The notes under the pieces are model-generated. The model saw nothing but the letters and a program-made list of their open reading frames with translations. It was not told the DNA's origin and made no database searches. A stretch of 64,000 nucleotides of DNA from Chlorokybus atmophyticus (taxonomy: Eukaryota > Streptophyta > Chlorokybophyceae > Chlorokybales > Chlorokybaceae): contig RHPI01000818.1 of the NCBI GenBank assembly GCA_009103225.1, forward strand, positions 51,311 to 115,310, in the 5' to 3' direction. The stretch's first letter is position 1, and each line of letters opens with the position of its first letter. Of this stretch, positions 24,209 through 38,910 are shown piece after piece. A program made the translations under genes and the position numbers.

Positions 24209-24832
24209 CAGCATGTCAAGCATAAAGGTCTCGGCATCTCATAACCATCACTGCTTGCCATCACGTGTGCTGCACACGCTAAACACAATGCTTTCACAAC
24301 ACAAATGTAGGTGCTCGAGTGTTGCAAGCTACGCTGATGCTGTCCAGCGTGGCACGCGAGGTCGTCGCAAAATGTTTCCCTTGCCGGCCGACTTAATATT
24401 AGCAACGGCCGTGCACCTGAGGATACTCATTTAGACTGTCGACCTTCAGTCTACCGGCGATCTCGATACAGAGACCTGAGCATAACGGCCGTCACCATTG
24501 GTTGGCGGCCGTCTGCATAAAGGGACTGACCCTAATTGATAGGTACTTGTCAGGTACTCAACAGTTAGGCAAAGGGGATTTGACCTAACTAACAGGTAAC
24601 TGACCGGTATCTATCAGTTAGGTACCGGCGACTGTACGCTAATTGAGCAAAATTGTCAGGTATCTTAAGGTACCTATCGTTAAAGGTACCTTAAAGGTAC
24701 CCCTCAAAGGTACCTGCTGGTACCGCTCAGTCATGATTAGGTGTCACACGTGATTGTCGTAAACTGCTGTGCAAGAATGCGTGGCAAATAATAAAATAAA
24801 CAAATAAATCAATTACAATGTAATATACTGAG

Positions 24833-24935
24833 CTACTACTACTACTGCTAGTACAACTAGACTACTACTACCACTACCACTACTGCTACTACTACTACCA
24901 CTACCACTACTGCTACTACTACCTTAGGTACTACT
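24833..24935. repeat. ACT/CCACTA trinucleotide repeat
   Basis: An imperfect array of ACT units with interspersed CCACTACCACTACTGCT blocks. The block from about 24875 is repeated at about 24893, which shows local tandem duplication. Confidence 0.85.
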
Positions 24936-25429
24936 GCTAGTACTACCCTTGTACTGAGTTGCGGCTCCTGCACCGCCCGCTCCAGCTCCTCCGCCGCCGT
25001 TCCTTCTCCGCCGCCGCTGCCGCCGCCTGGCCTGGTCTGGCCTAGCCTGGCCTGGCCTGGCCGCCCTAAGGCAAGGAGGGTGGTTAGATGGCATGCGGTG
25101 TTGCGCGTAGTACAACGTCAGACAGCAACCAAGCTCACCTATTGTTAGCCGTTGCCGCCGCCGCCGCCGCCCATAACGCTCCGTTCAACTTGAAGCCGTT
25201 AAGCGTTTGAATAACTTGGGCAGCCCAAGTTATGCAAACGCGTCGTCGAAACGTGACTCGTAACGGCATTATCGAATTATCATAATGGTACGAAAGTACC
25301 ATTGTCGCAATGGCACTATCGTACCATAGACATAATACGGCGGCTGCATTGTACCAGCATCTCGACTTGCCGGCCGGTACTACCGTCCCAACTTGCCGAC
25401 CTTTAGGGACCGGCGGTCACTTGCTTATC

Positions 25430-25800
25430 ATACTTGACACACAATAAGTAGGTCGCCGCCGCGTTAGATGCACGACCAGTGATCGGCCGTCACTTAATAA
25501 ACGCGGTAAGGTCATCTGATAGGGACTAACGGTAACTGGCTTGCCAAAGTAGGCAGGCCGTCGCGCATACTTTTCGACGGTCAGGGTACGACCGACGGTC
25601 GGCCGTCACTGTATGTGACCAAAACGTGACTAATCTGCTATACAGATAGGTCGCCATCGCGCAAATGGGACGACCGACAATCGGCCGTTACCTTAAAGTG
25701 CGGTGTGGTAGCAGGCCGCCGTCGATTGTACTTATCGGTCAACCGCTTGCCGTTGATATATGTTGCTTGATAGAAACGGCCGTCCTAAAAAGTCCCTTGA
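25430..25800. repeat. Degenerate GC-rich tandem repeat, unit about 100 bp
   Basis: Blocks reading AGGTCGCCGCCGCG (near 25449), AGGCCGTCGCGCAT (near 25555), AGGTCGCCATCGCG (near 25647) and AGGCCGCCGTCG (near 25711) recur at roughly 65-105 bp. Most are followed by a segment ending in the motif TCGGCCGTCAC or a close variant (near 25484, 25600 and 25680). The units are diverged. Related CGGCCGTC motifs also occur near 24490 and 25775. Confidence 0.6.
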
Positions 25801-26647
25801 TGGACCAATCCGTCACATTAGGTAGGGTCAGGCAAGGTCAGGCACCCGTCAGTCCCTCAGGCCCTTGTCAGTCACCGTGTAAAATTTTCGACGGTTTGGT
25901 TTTGCTGTGGGGTAATGTAGGGTGTACTACTTTACAGACACATACGTTACAACCCCAAAATTATTGTCAATTGCCTTGAGGTGAAACTCTATAAAGGTAT
26001 TACAGGCTGTGTTACCTGTGATATCAATGCATGTATTGACCTTTGTTAAATAAGAAAAGGTTCCAATTAAAAACAATGCGCAAAAGTGACTGTGGGTTGT
26101 AATGTACGTGTCTCTACGGTAGTAACTTCAGATTGATTAGCAGGTTGATGTGCGTGTTCAAAGTCTCGAAACGCGCAAGCTTTATAAACTTAATATGAAA
26201 CCAAGAGCGCGTCGGTAACTGGATCAATTAGCGAGTACAATAAACTCAACATGAACATTGGCTGACAATCTTCATCGCGTTGCAAATATATAAAGATCAA
26301 GAGTCAGCTTGGGGATATTAAAGGCTTGAGATAGGGGGCAAAAGTGAGGTTGAGGCTTGAAAAACAGCTCGGTGGGTTATGATGTGTAAACCACAAAGTC
26401 AATTTTTTAAGGACACCACTACTAGGCTTGTTTGGCCACCCTGCAAGTTATGCAAGTTGTGCAAATGCATTACATAGAAAAAGTCATGCGTCCACTATCT
26501 GATAGGTGGTCTTTATGTGAACATGTGTGATGAGTACTCACAACACGTATAACTTATATCAAATATGCTTTATTTGGTATGCTGCATGCATATTATCAAC
26601 ACAATTCATTAAACGAAGCGTTGATCTCGTTCCATACAACCTTCACA

Positions 26648-26771
26648 AGTTCACACAATGATTGTTTGGTTATGTGATGAGTGATTTAACACAGAGTTTA
26701 AATGTAGTCAAAGATGTTGTTAGGTTTTGTTTCCAACCACTCATCATGACCAAACAATCATTGTGTGAACT
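26648..26771. repeat. Fold-back element, about 35-bp inverted repeats
   Basis: The sequence from 26648 to about 26683, starting AGTTCACACAATGATTG, recurs in inverted orientation at about 26738-26771 with only a few mismatches. About 55 bases lie between the arms. Transcribed, it would form a strong hairpin. It resembles the ends of a small MITE, but no target duplication was identified. Confidence 0.7.
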
Positions 26772-27412
26772 CGTAGAGTTGCAAAGGTTTGTTTAAGGTA
26801 CTTATACTGTTACCAATACTCGGTACTCCCAATCTAGAGTGCATATTCATGGAAATACATGTTGAGTCATAAGTGTATGCTTACACCGTTTGTGTGACTT
26901 CACAAACAGTTGTACCACCTTTGGCTCATTGCAGTGCACAACTTTCCATCAACACCTTATCACAAGCATCAACATCATGTTGAACTTTGCATATGTACAT
27001 CTGCCGTTCAATCGTGTCATGCGAGGGTGCGCAGCTGTAACACTATACATCCCGTGCATATTCTGTACACTATGCTCATGTCAATCGCTTGCGTCGAGTA
27101 GTCAACCCATACAAGACTCCCTTCCAAGCTGTGCTTAGTCCTACGCATCAGGCACTACGATCAGCTGACGCGCCATAACGTGAAACAATTGTCTGCCATG
27201 GTCTACATAATCACAAACACGAAATATGCCAGCAACATGAAGTCAACTGACAGCTTGGGTGGTACACGAGAGTTGCTGCCAACCCTCGTGTGCATAACAC
27301 CACGATGATGGAGCACTCAACAGACTCCAAACCACACACAGCACATATCTTGCATAGATCGTTGAAAATATTGATGGCTACACACTCTGTACATGCACGG
27401 GAAGAACTAGCG

Positions 27413-30126
<2,714 letters not shown>

Positions 30127-31180
30127 GCTGCGAGCTCTCAGGCTACAAAAGCGCACACTGCTACAACAGTGATGGCAACTTCGCGGCGGTCGCAACTTTT
30201 CCTCCGCCTTCTGACTACCTCCTTCTCCTCCTCCTCCTCCTTCTCCTCCTCGCCGCCGCCACCGCCGCCGAAGGCGGTGCCACGTGGCGGAAGCGGGTAG
30301 GGTTTAAGCAATCTTCCCGCCCTTTTTGAATTCGTATGCGCTGGGCCTTTCTCACCGGTCAGCAAACATGCGGTGAGCCCTGGGCTGCAAAGTCTGTCAC
30401 CAGCTTGGTCAAACTACATGAAATCCCTGCGTTGAAGCATTTCGAGAAACATAATAGTATAATGAAGGGCGGAACACAGGCATAATTAGCTGTCACACCT
30501 CTTGCAAGTCATTCAGAGATTATGCAACATTATTACTGATGTTGAATGTCGAAATGTGTGATGGCATGCAATTCGTTGCTGGTTGAAGTAAACCATTAAT
30601 CACATAAAAGATGCATTCAAGCAAGCCCCTAGGATGCTGTATGCAAGCACACAAGCAGTTATCAGGTAGTATGCAAGTTGCATAGATTAAGCGGGGGCCA
30701 AGATGAAGCTTACACAACAACAACATGAACGTATGTTATATCGGTACCCTTCGTGGAGAATACCACCCCATCAAACAAATGATGAACAGTGATATGTACT
30801 CGCAATTGTGCCTAATGAAATCTGTTTGGTCTGTTTGTCTGTTGTAGTTATTATTGAAGAGAGACTTGTGAAAAACTTTGACGATGAAGGTCTCACTCAT
30901 GCGCATCTTAGCACGAGAACGCATGTGAGCAAGCACCTTACATTTTAAAAGCAAATAGCTAGCCACGAGTACCATATAGAAAGTTTGAGGCACAACGGTT
31001 CTCTTGCACTTGTGATAATTAACAGGTTGCAAGCGACAACTTGTCGCGACATGGCATGTGCAAGCTATGCTGGCGTCACTCATATCAGGTAGAACATTGC
31101 AAATCTCCACATGTCACAATACCCACTCCCGACCCTGAACACGACCATGTTGCAAACATGCGCGTGCCATCAAGGAATGC
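30127..31180. other. Spacer between POLD3 and Aladin genes
   Basis: The first 250 bases, upstream of POLD3, are rich in CTT/CTC and GCC trinucleotides (about 30205-30275) and should hold its promoter. The remainder is the 3' side of the Aladin gene. No further gene is recognised. Confidence 0.4.
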
Positions 31181-33873
31181 TTACACACCCCTATGGAACA
31201 ACGGGTAGAAAGTCACCAGCCCTGTGGTCCAGCAAACTGCCAACACAGCACCCTTTGGTGCATCAGACTGGAACGCTAGCAACGACGGCTTGGCGCCCCT
31301 GGGCCCGCGGATGTAGCCAATTAGCAGGGTGGTCACGACAGGCGTGTGGCGTGTTTGATAAAGCGCTACCACTTCTGTGCCCACCCCACTTCCGCTGAAA
31401 GCCACTGCCAATCGGTCTCCGTGCCTGTCCCACGCCAACAGGCGTACAGCAGACAGCTGGCACTTGCCAGTGTCATCAGAAAAGTGTACAGCAAGCTCAG
31501 TAAACTCCAACGGAAGCAGGAGCGCTTCCAGGGCGGGAGGATCGCGTGAGAAGTGAAGCGCGCCCAGTTGAAGTGATTGGACTGCGAGCAGGGCCATTCG
31601 TCCATCCGGCGCCCATTGCACTGATACTAGCGCGCCACCGTTGGACCATTTCTCTGAAGTCCAGCTTCTTGTTTCCCATATGCGGAATGTGCCATCAACA
31701 TGACCACTGATGAGGTAATCACCTGGTCATCACAACACGCTCATCTCATCATACTTCAGAAAGCCATGCATAGATGATGCTGACAGACGGATCGGTCACA
31801 AGCAGGTCTTAGCTCTCACCTTGAGGTGACCATTCAAGCAAATGTATGCCTGCAAATGCTTGGCGAACTCGAGCAGCCTCTCTGCAAGATACGTCCCAAA
31901 TCACAATGGTGGGGCTCCTGACGGACGCAGTGGCCAGCAAACGCCCGCATGGACTCCAGCAGAGCGCCGTTACCTGCAACCGTCTTTGCCAACAACTTAT
32001 GAAGTGCTAGAGCTGCGATGCATCATGCTCTGTTAACCTGATAACCAAGGTTCAAGTTCAATAGCAAAGCGCATTGCGGGATGAACGGGGTGTTTGGAGC
32101 TCACTGTGAAGTGCGCTAGTTACCTGAAGCAATGCAAGAACTCCATGGATGCATCAGCAGTGCGCCCTCGCCTACGCATGGCTCCCCCAGCTAGGGACAC
32201 CTGCCAGAGGCACACTCCTTCCCGACAACCTACCGCCACTGTGGCAGCCGCATGCGGCCTCCACGCCACGATTGTAACCTCCCGCTGCAGTTTGTGCACC
32301 AAGGTTGCAGGGCCTGCGAGGTCCCCCAGTCTCAATGCAGCTTGCCAAGCTCAACCTAGAATCAACAACCTAGCATTATGCGCACAACACGCTGTAAGCT
32401 GTTTCGTCTCGCATGCAGTAGGCCACAGCTTACTTGAACTTGCTTGCTCAAGGTCGTAGAGGAGCACTGGGTCTGCCGTTGCTGGACATATTGCCAGTCG
32501 TAGCTGGTGTGGATGCCAAGCCATAGCCCTTGCAACCCCGGATGATCCATCACTCTGCGGTTGCACCACGGGTCAGCAATTGGAGGAGTTTTGTCAATAA
32601 CAGCAAGCTCTACTTGACTTGTGAGTGCATGTCAGCGCTGGTGAGTATTTGGTCACAAAGCTGTGCGACCATGTTGACAATGTCGATTGAGCAGCATACC
32701 AGCTTGGATTGTGAGTCCACAGCCTTGCCAATAACAGAAGACCACCAGCTCACGACGCTGCCAGCTGTGCTACTTGCGTAGGATGCCGCTGTTTGCCAGA
32801 TTGAGGGTCCCAACTCTCTACCCACATTGCTCGCGTTTTGCAGCACGCGCTCTGCTTGAGACCTTTGCTGTTCAGCTTGACTGCGCTCACCTGACTCCAC
32901 CACTTCCTCTGCATTGGGTTCAACCCTTACGACCGGTGAGCGCACACGAGTGACTTGCGGCTGAATGCCTTCACCAAGCTTGATTTCCGGGAACTGAACC
33001 ACCTGAGGAGTGATAATTACACTGTAATTATTACACTGTCGTGTTGCGCACAATATCGACTCTTAATGCAATCCCATTGCAGGCAATGTGTCAGCATGCA
33101 CTGGACAAGATCAGCAGGCTTTGGTACAACGCTGTGTACAAAGCAGGAGACGAACCTGTAAAGAGCGGAATGTTTCCCAGTTGGGGTCATCTTTGCTGCG
33201 CACCGTCACTGCAAGAGAGTGGCAATGCAACGAGAATATCACCTTCAAAGTCGCAACACACGTGTGCGCGCGCATGCAGACATGCAGACATGCACACACC
33301 CACGCAGGCAAGCGTAAAGGCAGGCGCGCGTGCAACGCATTGCCCAGACAGCAGCGCCCGCAGCCACCAAAAGTTTGTTGACTGTGTACGTCACAAACAT
33401 ATGAATATATGCATGGCATCCCTGCGATATGCATCTACGCAAACATGAGCTGGCTGCTGCTTGCATGCACATTGTTTCGCAACTTCGTAAGCTGTGAGAA
33501 TGATCATCTGCATGAAAACTGGCCCTATGTACAAAGATTTTGCAGCTATAGCCTCCTAAAGAAGCCGAGTATCAACCGCGTAGCAACTATTGAAAGCTGG
33601 CTAGCTGTAGCGGCTACTATGCTTGTTTCTTCTGCAGCAATTAGCCAGCAGAGTCGGCAGTTCAAGCAGCCTATCAAAGGCCGCAGTGCTCTTGACATGT
33701 TTTTATGTGTGAAAGACAGAAACAGCCTTACGACTAACAACTGAAGCGTTGCTCACAAGGCGGGAGCTAAGCGCATGCACATGGACCCACCCAATGCACA
33801 GAAGGTTGCACTTACAGAGCTTGCAGTTAACCTCACAAAGCGTCACTTCGTCTTCATCAGGTACAGGACGCAT
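31181..33873 (-). CDS. AAAS: Aladin, WD-repeat nucleoporin
   Basis: A WD40-repeat scaffold protein of the nuclear pore's cytoplasmic face. I read exons 33873-33816, 33208-33156, 33002-32619, 32554-32434, 32349-32124, a 13-base microexon 32099-32087, 31973-31820 and 31722-31181, joining in phase to 516 aa. The short N-terminus (DEDEVTLCEVNCKL) matches the start of animal aladins. A Ser/Ala-rich helical region follows, then the beta-propeller: AMAWHPHQLRLAIC, LVHKLQREVTIVAWRP, HPVTALCWSPCGRLLATAS, IVIWDVS, DYLISGHVDGTFRIWE and VSVQWAPDGRMALLA. The end, GAVLAVCWTTGLVTFYPLF, also matches the family. Exon 2 and the microexon rest on phase and similarity only. Confidence 0.9.
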
Positions 33874-34806
33874 GACAACAGCAAAGCCACCCTATGCCCC
33901 AACACCTATCTTTTAGCTTTCCTCCGCCTCCTTTCCGTCGCCGCCACATTCACACAGACATGGCTGGCTACCACCTTCTGGCGCCAAACAGCGTAACCCG
34001 AACACGCTCACAGTAGCCGGAACACGCTCGCTGCTTTACATGAAACGCTCGTTGAATGCTTCAAACAGGGGTATTGCAGCGCGTAATGAAATTGGGTTAC
34101 GCGAGAAGAGGAGACGTCGCCGAGATACGCTCGCCTGCTTCTGCTGCTGCTGGGGCGGAGATGTGGGTGACAGTGTCGTTGCCATGGGCGGCGAGTTGTG
34201 CAAAGCGGAAGTGTCGAGTGGCTGAATCTCCTATCCAAAGACTTGCTGAACACGCTGTTTCAGTGAACAGGTTTCTTCAACAGCTAGATTTTGTCGCGAT
34301 TGTTGTCCGGCAGGAGGCCAGGAGGAGTGGCCAGGTGCCGGCGTTGCTGTCTGCCCCAGCAGGCTGTCAAGTTGCCGGCGGCGGGCTTGCTGTTAGGGAT
34401 TGAGTGACCAAGCTGTGATAGGTTTTACAGCAAGCTAGCGTTGACTCCGACGGGTCAGTGGCCGGCAGCGATCCTGACAGGTGCTTGTACTGCTGCCTGG
34501 ATTCCGCTTGGTCTCAACGTGTTGCTTTGGTCATTCGCAAGGTTGAAAAGGAGTTGTTTAGTGTTTTTGTAACTGTTCTGCGTCAGTAATCTGCTCATGT
34601 GTTGCCACAAGCTCATTGTATAGCTAACTGTAGTGCAGTGGGCCATCGCCTTGCCAGCAGTACATCTGCACACCAGCTCTCTGCGCAGAATTCTTGCTTG
34701 TATACAGTGCTACTTTCTCAAACACTAGCATCTGCACAGTGTGTTAGTTCACCACGACGGTCAAAGCACCTAAACTAGTTGCTTTGCAGGTCACGTGGGT
34801 AGCGCA
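33874..34806. other. Divergent spacer between Aladin and ATG3
   Basis: About 930 bases between the two start codons, presumably holding both promoters. A pyrimidine-rich segment lies next to the Aladin start. No gene is recognised. An upstream non-coding ATG3 exon is possible, because a TTTGCAG acceptor-like site lies 18 bases before the ATG3 start. Confidence 0.4.
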
Positions 34807-36719
34807 ATGAAAGCCTTTTTGCACAGCAAGTTCAAGGCTGCTGCAGAGTATGTGTTGCCAGTTCAGACCACTTCCACGCTTCGGCACGATGGCAAGCTCA
34901 CACCCGAAGAGTTTGTAGCTGCAGGGGATGCACTCGTGTTCAAGTGTCCCACATGGTCCTGGTGAGTCACTTCAGGCATCAGTCATCCGAGAGCACGTGT
35001 TTACAGGGCCAACATTGTTCCAATTGTGCTGTAGCGTGCAACACATGCTTCACAAAGCACAAACTACTGACGCATCAATCTCGCTGACATGCAACGGGCG
35101 CACCATATTGCGTATTGTGCATGTGCTGATGTCATTTAGTGTTGTATGGTTGCCAGGGAGGGCTGCAGTGATCCAAACCGGAGAAATCCCCACTTCCCAA
35201 ACAAGAAACAGTACCTCATAACCAGAAACGGTAAGTACACTGTTCACTCTACGCATCGCGCACGGTTGTTCATGCTGCAATGGTGGCACATCATTGCCAG
35301 CTGTGTCCAGTGCCCTGCAAGCGACGAGCTAGCTCTCTCGAAGACGACTACAACGCTGGTGGTGGCGAGCAACTCGTTGAAGATGAGTGGCTTGCAACAG
35401 CAGCATTGCGGTCAGGTACCAGGCGCTAGACTTATTAATTCTGAGTTGCAGTGGCAGCGCCATGCGCGCATCAATAGCAATGCAGCCAACATGGACTTCG
35501 CTGTGGGTTGTATGCGAGTCAAGGCATGTGCTTGCAAGTCAGTGACACACTCATGTGGTTTGGGTGTTGTCCAGACACCAACGGGGATGAGTCCATTCCC
35601 TCAATGGACGGCAGCGCGTTGTCTGAGACCAAAGCAGTTGCGGTAGCTGAACCTGTTGCAGTGACGGCAAATGCAGAAGAGGAAGAAGTACCTGATATGG
35701 ACGAATACGTAGACAATGGTGTTATTGAAGATGATGAGGTAAAGCTGGTGGTGCAAAGCAAATTGCAGCAGTTTGCATCCCCACTGCAACCCTGCGTGCT
35801 GTTTGTGAGCCGCTTGTCGGTTGCAGGCTACGTTGTCTGCAGACTTGCTGCGCGCGGTGGAACCAGAAGACAACATCTTGCACACAAGGACCTATGACAT
35901 CACCATAACGTAATGCAATTTGCTCTGTAACTTGACGATGCGACAACAACCAGAAATTGTTTGGGTGAAGCTGAGTGCTTTCCATGTTTGCAGCTGGGAC
36001 AAGTATTATGCAGTGCCGCGCATCTGGCTGTTCGGTTATGATGAGGTATGTTGGCAATGCAGACGATCGACGAGCTGCTTGGTAACAATCCTGGTAGTTG
36101 ACATTGCCATGTTGGGATGTCAACAACAAGCATTTTTGGCAATTGTTGCTTAACTGCCACCAGGCTGGCATTGAGGCATGCGTCCACTGATAGCTTGCAT
36201 GACGGTTGCAGCACAGGACCCCATTGAGGTCCGAACAAATTTTTGAAGATGTCATACAAGACCATGCAAACAAGACGGTGAGCGCATTATGCTGTGCAAT
36301 TGATGTGATCACAAGCAGGTGCAGGAGTCGAATTCACATGCAGCCGTGTTGCCGCAGCCGGTACCAATACCATGTGCTTGCTCGGTTGCAGGTGACTGCA
36401 GAAATGCATCCTTTCATACCATACCCGCACGCATCAGTACATCCTTGCAACCACAGCAATGTCATGAAGAAGATTATCGCCGTGTTGTCACAGCGCGGGG
36501 CTGAGCTGCAAGCAGACAAGTAAGTCATGCGCTTGAGGAAACCCAAGTGTCCCTGAAGCGCGCCTTCAGGCCATAGCACGCTGTGCAGGTCAACTTACAC
36601 AATGGTTGTGCGTATGCAGTTACATGTTCATCTTTCTCAAGTTCATTGCGTCTGTGGTACCAACCATAGAGTATGACTACACCGTTCATGTTGACATGAA
36701 CCCAAACAGCGGCCGCTGA
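34807..36719 (+). CDS. ATG3: Autophagy E2-like enzyme ATG3
   Basis: The E2-like enzyme that transfers ATG8 to phosphatidylethanolamine during autophagosome formation. Nine exons (34807-34961, 35157-35230, 35311-35415, 35575-35738, 35827-35909, 35994-36045, 36212-36277, 36392-36519, 36620-36719) join in phase to 308 aa, a normal length. Seen in order: an N-terminal helix and [35 protein letters not shown]; a long acidic, flexible region; [34 protein letters not shown]; the active-site motif HPC (Cys about 252) followed by NHSNVMKKI; and the C-terminal [19 protein letters not shown]. All key blocks are intact. A TGTAAG motif, the likely poly(A) signal, is at 36744. Confidence 0.97.
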
Positions 36720-37146
36720 CAGCAGGCGATCTTAGTTGATAAATGTAAGCCGTTGTGATAGTACCATGTACAATTCATGTTAGAAGTTTTGTACATAGCA
36801 TGTTCCCAACCCAGCCTCAGACTGTTAGTTACCTAGCCAATTTGCATTGATGCCTCAGCCAGTCAACAGCGACCGCCAGGCAACCTTCCCAGGCGATCAC
36901 TGTTCCAAGTGAAGCTACCTTTAGCAGGATGCCTAGTGGCAATCTTGAGGGGACTTTGCCTTTACGCAAATGCGAGCTGTGAATATAAGTGAGAGCGTTT
37001 ATTTCTAAATATATCAGCGAGACACATTCAGAACCCAGCAATCATCCAATGGAGCCCATGCCTGACCGTGTCGACCACTGTGGCTAATTGTTTTAGGAGT
37101 GCGTAGCTGGGAGTAGGATACAACTACGCGAGCATGTATGCGCAAC
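36720..37146. other. Convergent spacer, ATG3 and MRPL46 3' ends
   Basis: About 430 bases shared by the 3' UTRs of two converging genes. No coding signal is seen. Confidence 0.4.
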
Positions 37147-38910
37147 CTATAGTAACTGCGCATGCAAAGAAGCCTGTCTCCTGTCCTCCAAAAACTCAGC
37201 TGTCTCTTCACGAGTCACCCACGCGTACTCCGACAGATGCGGCAACAGACGCAACTTGGTTGTCCAGACGTCAAGCAGTTGTGCTCGGTAAAAGAATGTC
37301 TGTCACTCACAGACAGCTGTCAGCACAGTCTGTCCTCTGTGTCTCTCAGCAAAGTGCCTCTTTGGGCAACCCAAGGCTAACACGAACAACATTGTGTTGT
37401 AGGCATGCTAACCTGTTGACATGCCAGCACTTGGGCCCAACTCGACAAGGCAAACAGCATGCTGAATGCATGCACAGTGCATGCAGTGTGGCTGTTGATG
37501 GCTGAGGTGCATCAGCTTACCATGTCTTTATGTGCTTGCTCGCCGTCCTCGTGCACAAAATGCCCACAAGGAGCATTGCCAATAAAGTACGCGTCAGCAG
37601 ATGTGCCAACTGCATCTCTCAATGCACGCTCTGCTGCCTGCAAAAGTTGGCACAGCGTGTGTAAGACGGGTTGGATGTACATGGAGCCCAACAGCATCCA
37701 TTGCTAACCTGGCGCATGGTTTCAGCAGGCCTGTGCTCCGTGAAAGGGAAGTGCCACTGATTATAAGGTGGTCTCGACCCGCGCACAACTAGGTATAACC
37801 TCTCTGCTAGAGCCCGGTTCAGAGACCTAACAAACGGATACAAGCATTGGCTTTAGCCCACTATATCGACCACCAATGCTTACACTCACAGTGAGCCAAC
37901 AATTGCAAGGTTTGCAAAGGGTGAGGCTGGTTGCTCACCTAGCAACTTACTTGGTGTTCTTGTTATGGTCGTCTTCTGTGACACGCGGGGCGGGCTCGTA
38001 CACATCTTCCGGCCCCAAACTACATTACACGCACACCGCACAAGCAAGCATAAGTGCGCTAGTAAAGGGGTGGGAATACTTCAGCATGCCTGAGGGCAAC
38101 GCAGACTATGCTACTCTACATGCTTGCGCGCACGTGGCTGTGTGCAAGTAAACCACGCTTACGCAAAGCTTGGTGGCTTGGTAAGCTCTTCCGGCAGCCG
38201 CTTGTACTTGGGGGCTTGCAACTCCGCTCTGCATTAATCACCCATGAGCAGCTGTCAATGCATGTGCCAAACAGACATCACACTGCTCTTGAGACGTTGC
38301 TTATGCATCAATTTAATGGCATTGACATTGACATGTTTCACAAAAAGCCTACACCTCACACGTCCATGTTAACTGACACACTCCACCCAATATGCAAAAG
38401 CTCATTGGAAAAGCTGAAATACAAGACACAATGCAAGCAGAGACATGCATATGGTGCAACTCAGTAACAAGCATGCGTAAGCTGTCTATGTGCGTAGCTG
38501 CAATGGCCACCAAGCATATACACGGCTCACGGCTAAGCCCACACCTACGCAAATATTGCACACATTCAATGCTGTTGACATCAAACTCAAGGTGTGAATT
38601 GTTGCTGGTCAGTAATGCTACACTCACACCCTGCTCGTGCCTGACATGTAGGCTGCGTCCACTGCTACCACACACATCAAAGTACATGTAAAGAGCTGCA
38701 ACTAAAAGGAGCACACACAATCGCTTACGCCCACTGCTTGTACTCCTCTTCCCACTGCGGCGGGTCCCTCATGACCACAGGCAGTCGCTCCAGAATGCAA
38801 GCTGCCAGCAGGCGCCCGTGCGGCTCAGCAGCAGCAACCGACTTGCTCGCCGTGCTGGCCGCAGCGGTCGCCAGCCCACGCGGCAGCCACCCGGCAATCC
38901 GCCTCATCAT
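37147..38910 (-). CDS. MRPL46: Mitochondrial ribosomal protein mL46
   Basis: A Nudix-fold protein of the mitochondrial large ribosomal subunit. Six exons, listed in order of translation (38910-38729, 38228-38163, 38019-37951, 37826-37709, 37637-37521, 37299-37147), join in phase to 234 aa. The start MMRRIAGWLPRGLATAAAS is a classic basic, amphipathic mitochondrial leader. It is followed by LLAACILERLPVVMRDPP, RVTEDDHNKNTKSLNRAL, RLYLVVRG, the Nudix-like RPAETMRQAAERALRDAVG, YFIGNAPCGHF, FFYRAQLLD and YAWVTREETAEFLED. These match the family order. The start is chosen at the methionine pair opening the leader; the frame is open further upstream but Ala/Arg-rich without an ATG. It is head to head with the TFIIIC gene, 146 bases away. 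Confidence 0.92.

Larger units (their letters stand above)
17356..24213 (-). mobile_element. Full-length Ty3/gypsy chromovirus with LTRs and TSD
   Basis: A complete LTR retrotransposon of about 6.85 kb on the minus strand. Two LTRs (17361-17886 and 23692-24208) begin TGTAAC and end near TTACG as read on the plus strand. They are flanked by the 5-bp direct repeat CAGCA (17356-17360 and 24209-24213), a target-site duplication. The order on the minus strand is primer-binding site, gag with zinc knuckle, protease, reverse transcriptase, RNase H, integrase and chromodomain, which is the chromovirus order. Nonsense codons and frameshifts in gag and pol make this copy non-autonomous. The two LTRs differ at many scattered positions, so the insertion is not very recent. 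Confidence 0.93.
24214..27412. other. Repeat-rich intergenic region
   Basis: No gene is recognised in over 3 kb. From left to right it holds a block of GGTACC-type motifs (about 24530-24730), ACT/CTA trinucleotide repeats (about 24833-24935), a CCG-rich and CCTGG-rich stretch (about 24965-25170), degenerate tandem units (about 25430-25800) and a fold-back sequence (26648-26771). The right end near 27280-27410 is the 3' flank of POLD3. The block probably consists of decayed mobile elements. Confidence 0.5.

Noticed and set aside
37014-37211. Minus-strand frame beginning MKRQLSFWRT
   Set aside because: It is another frame of the last MRPL46 exon; the true frame ends AEFLEDRRQ with a stop at 37147.
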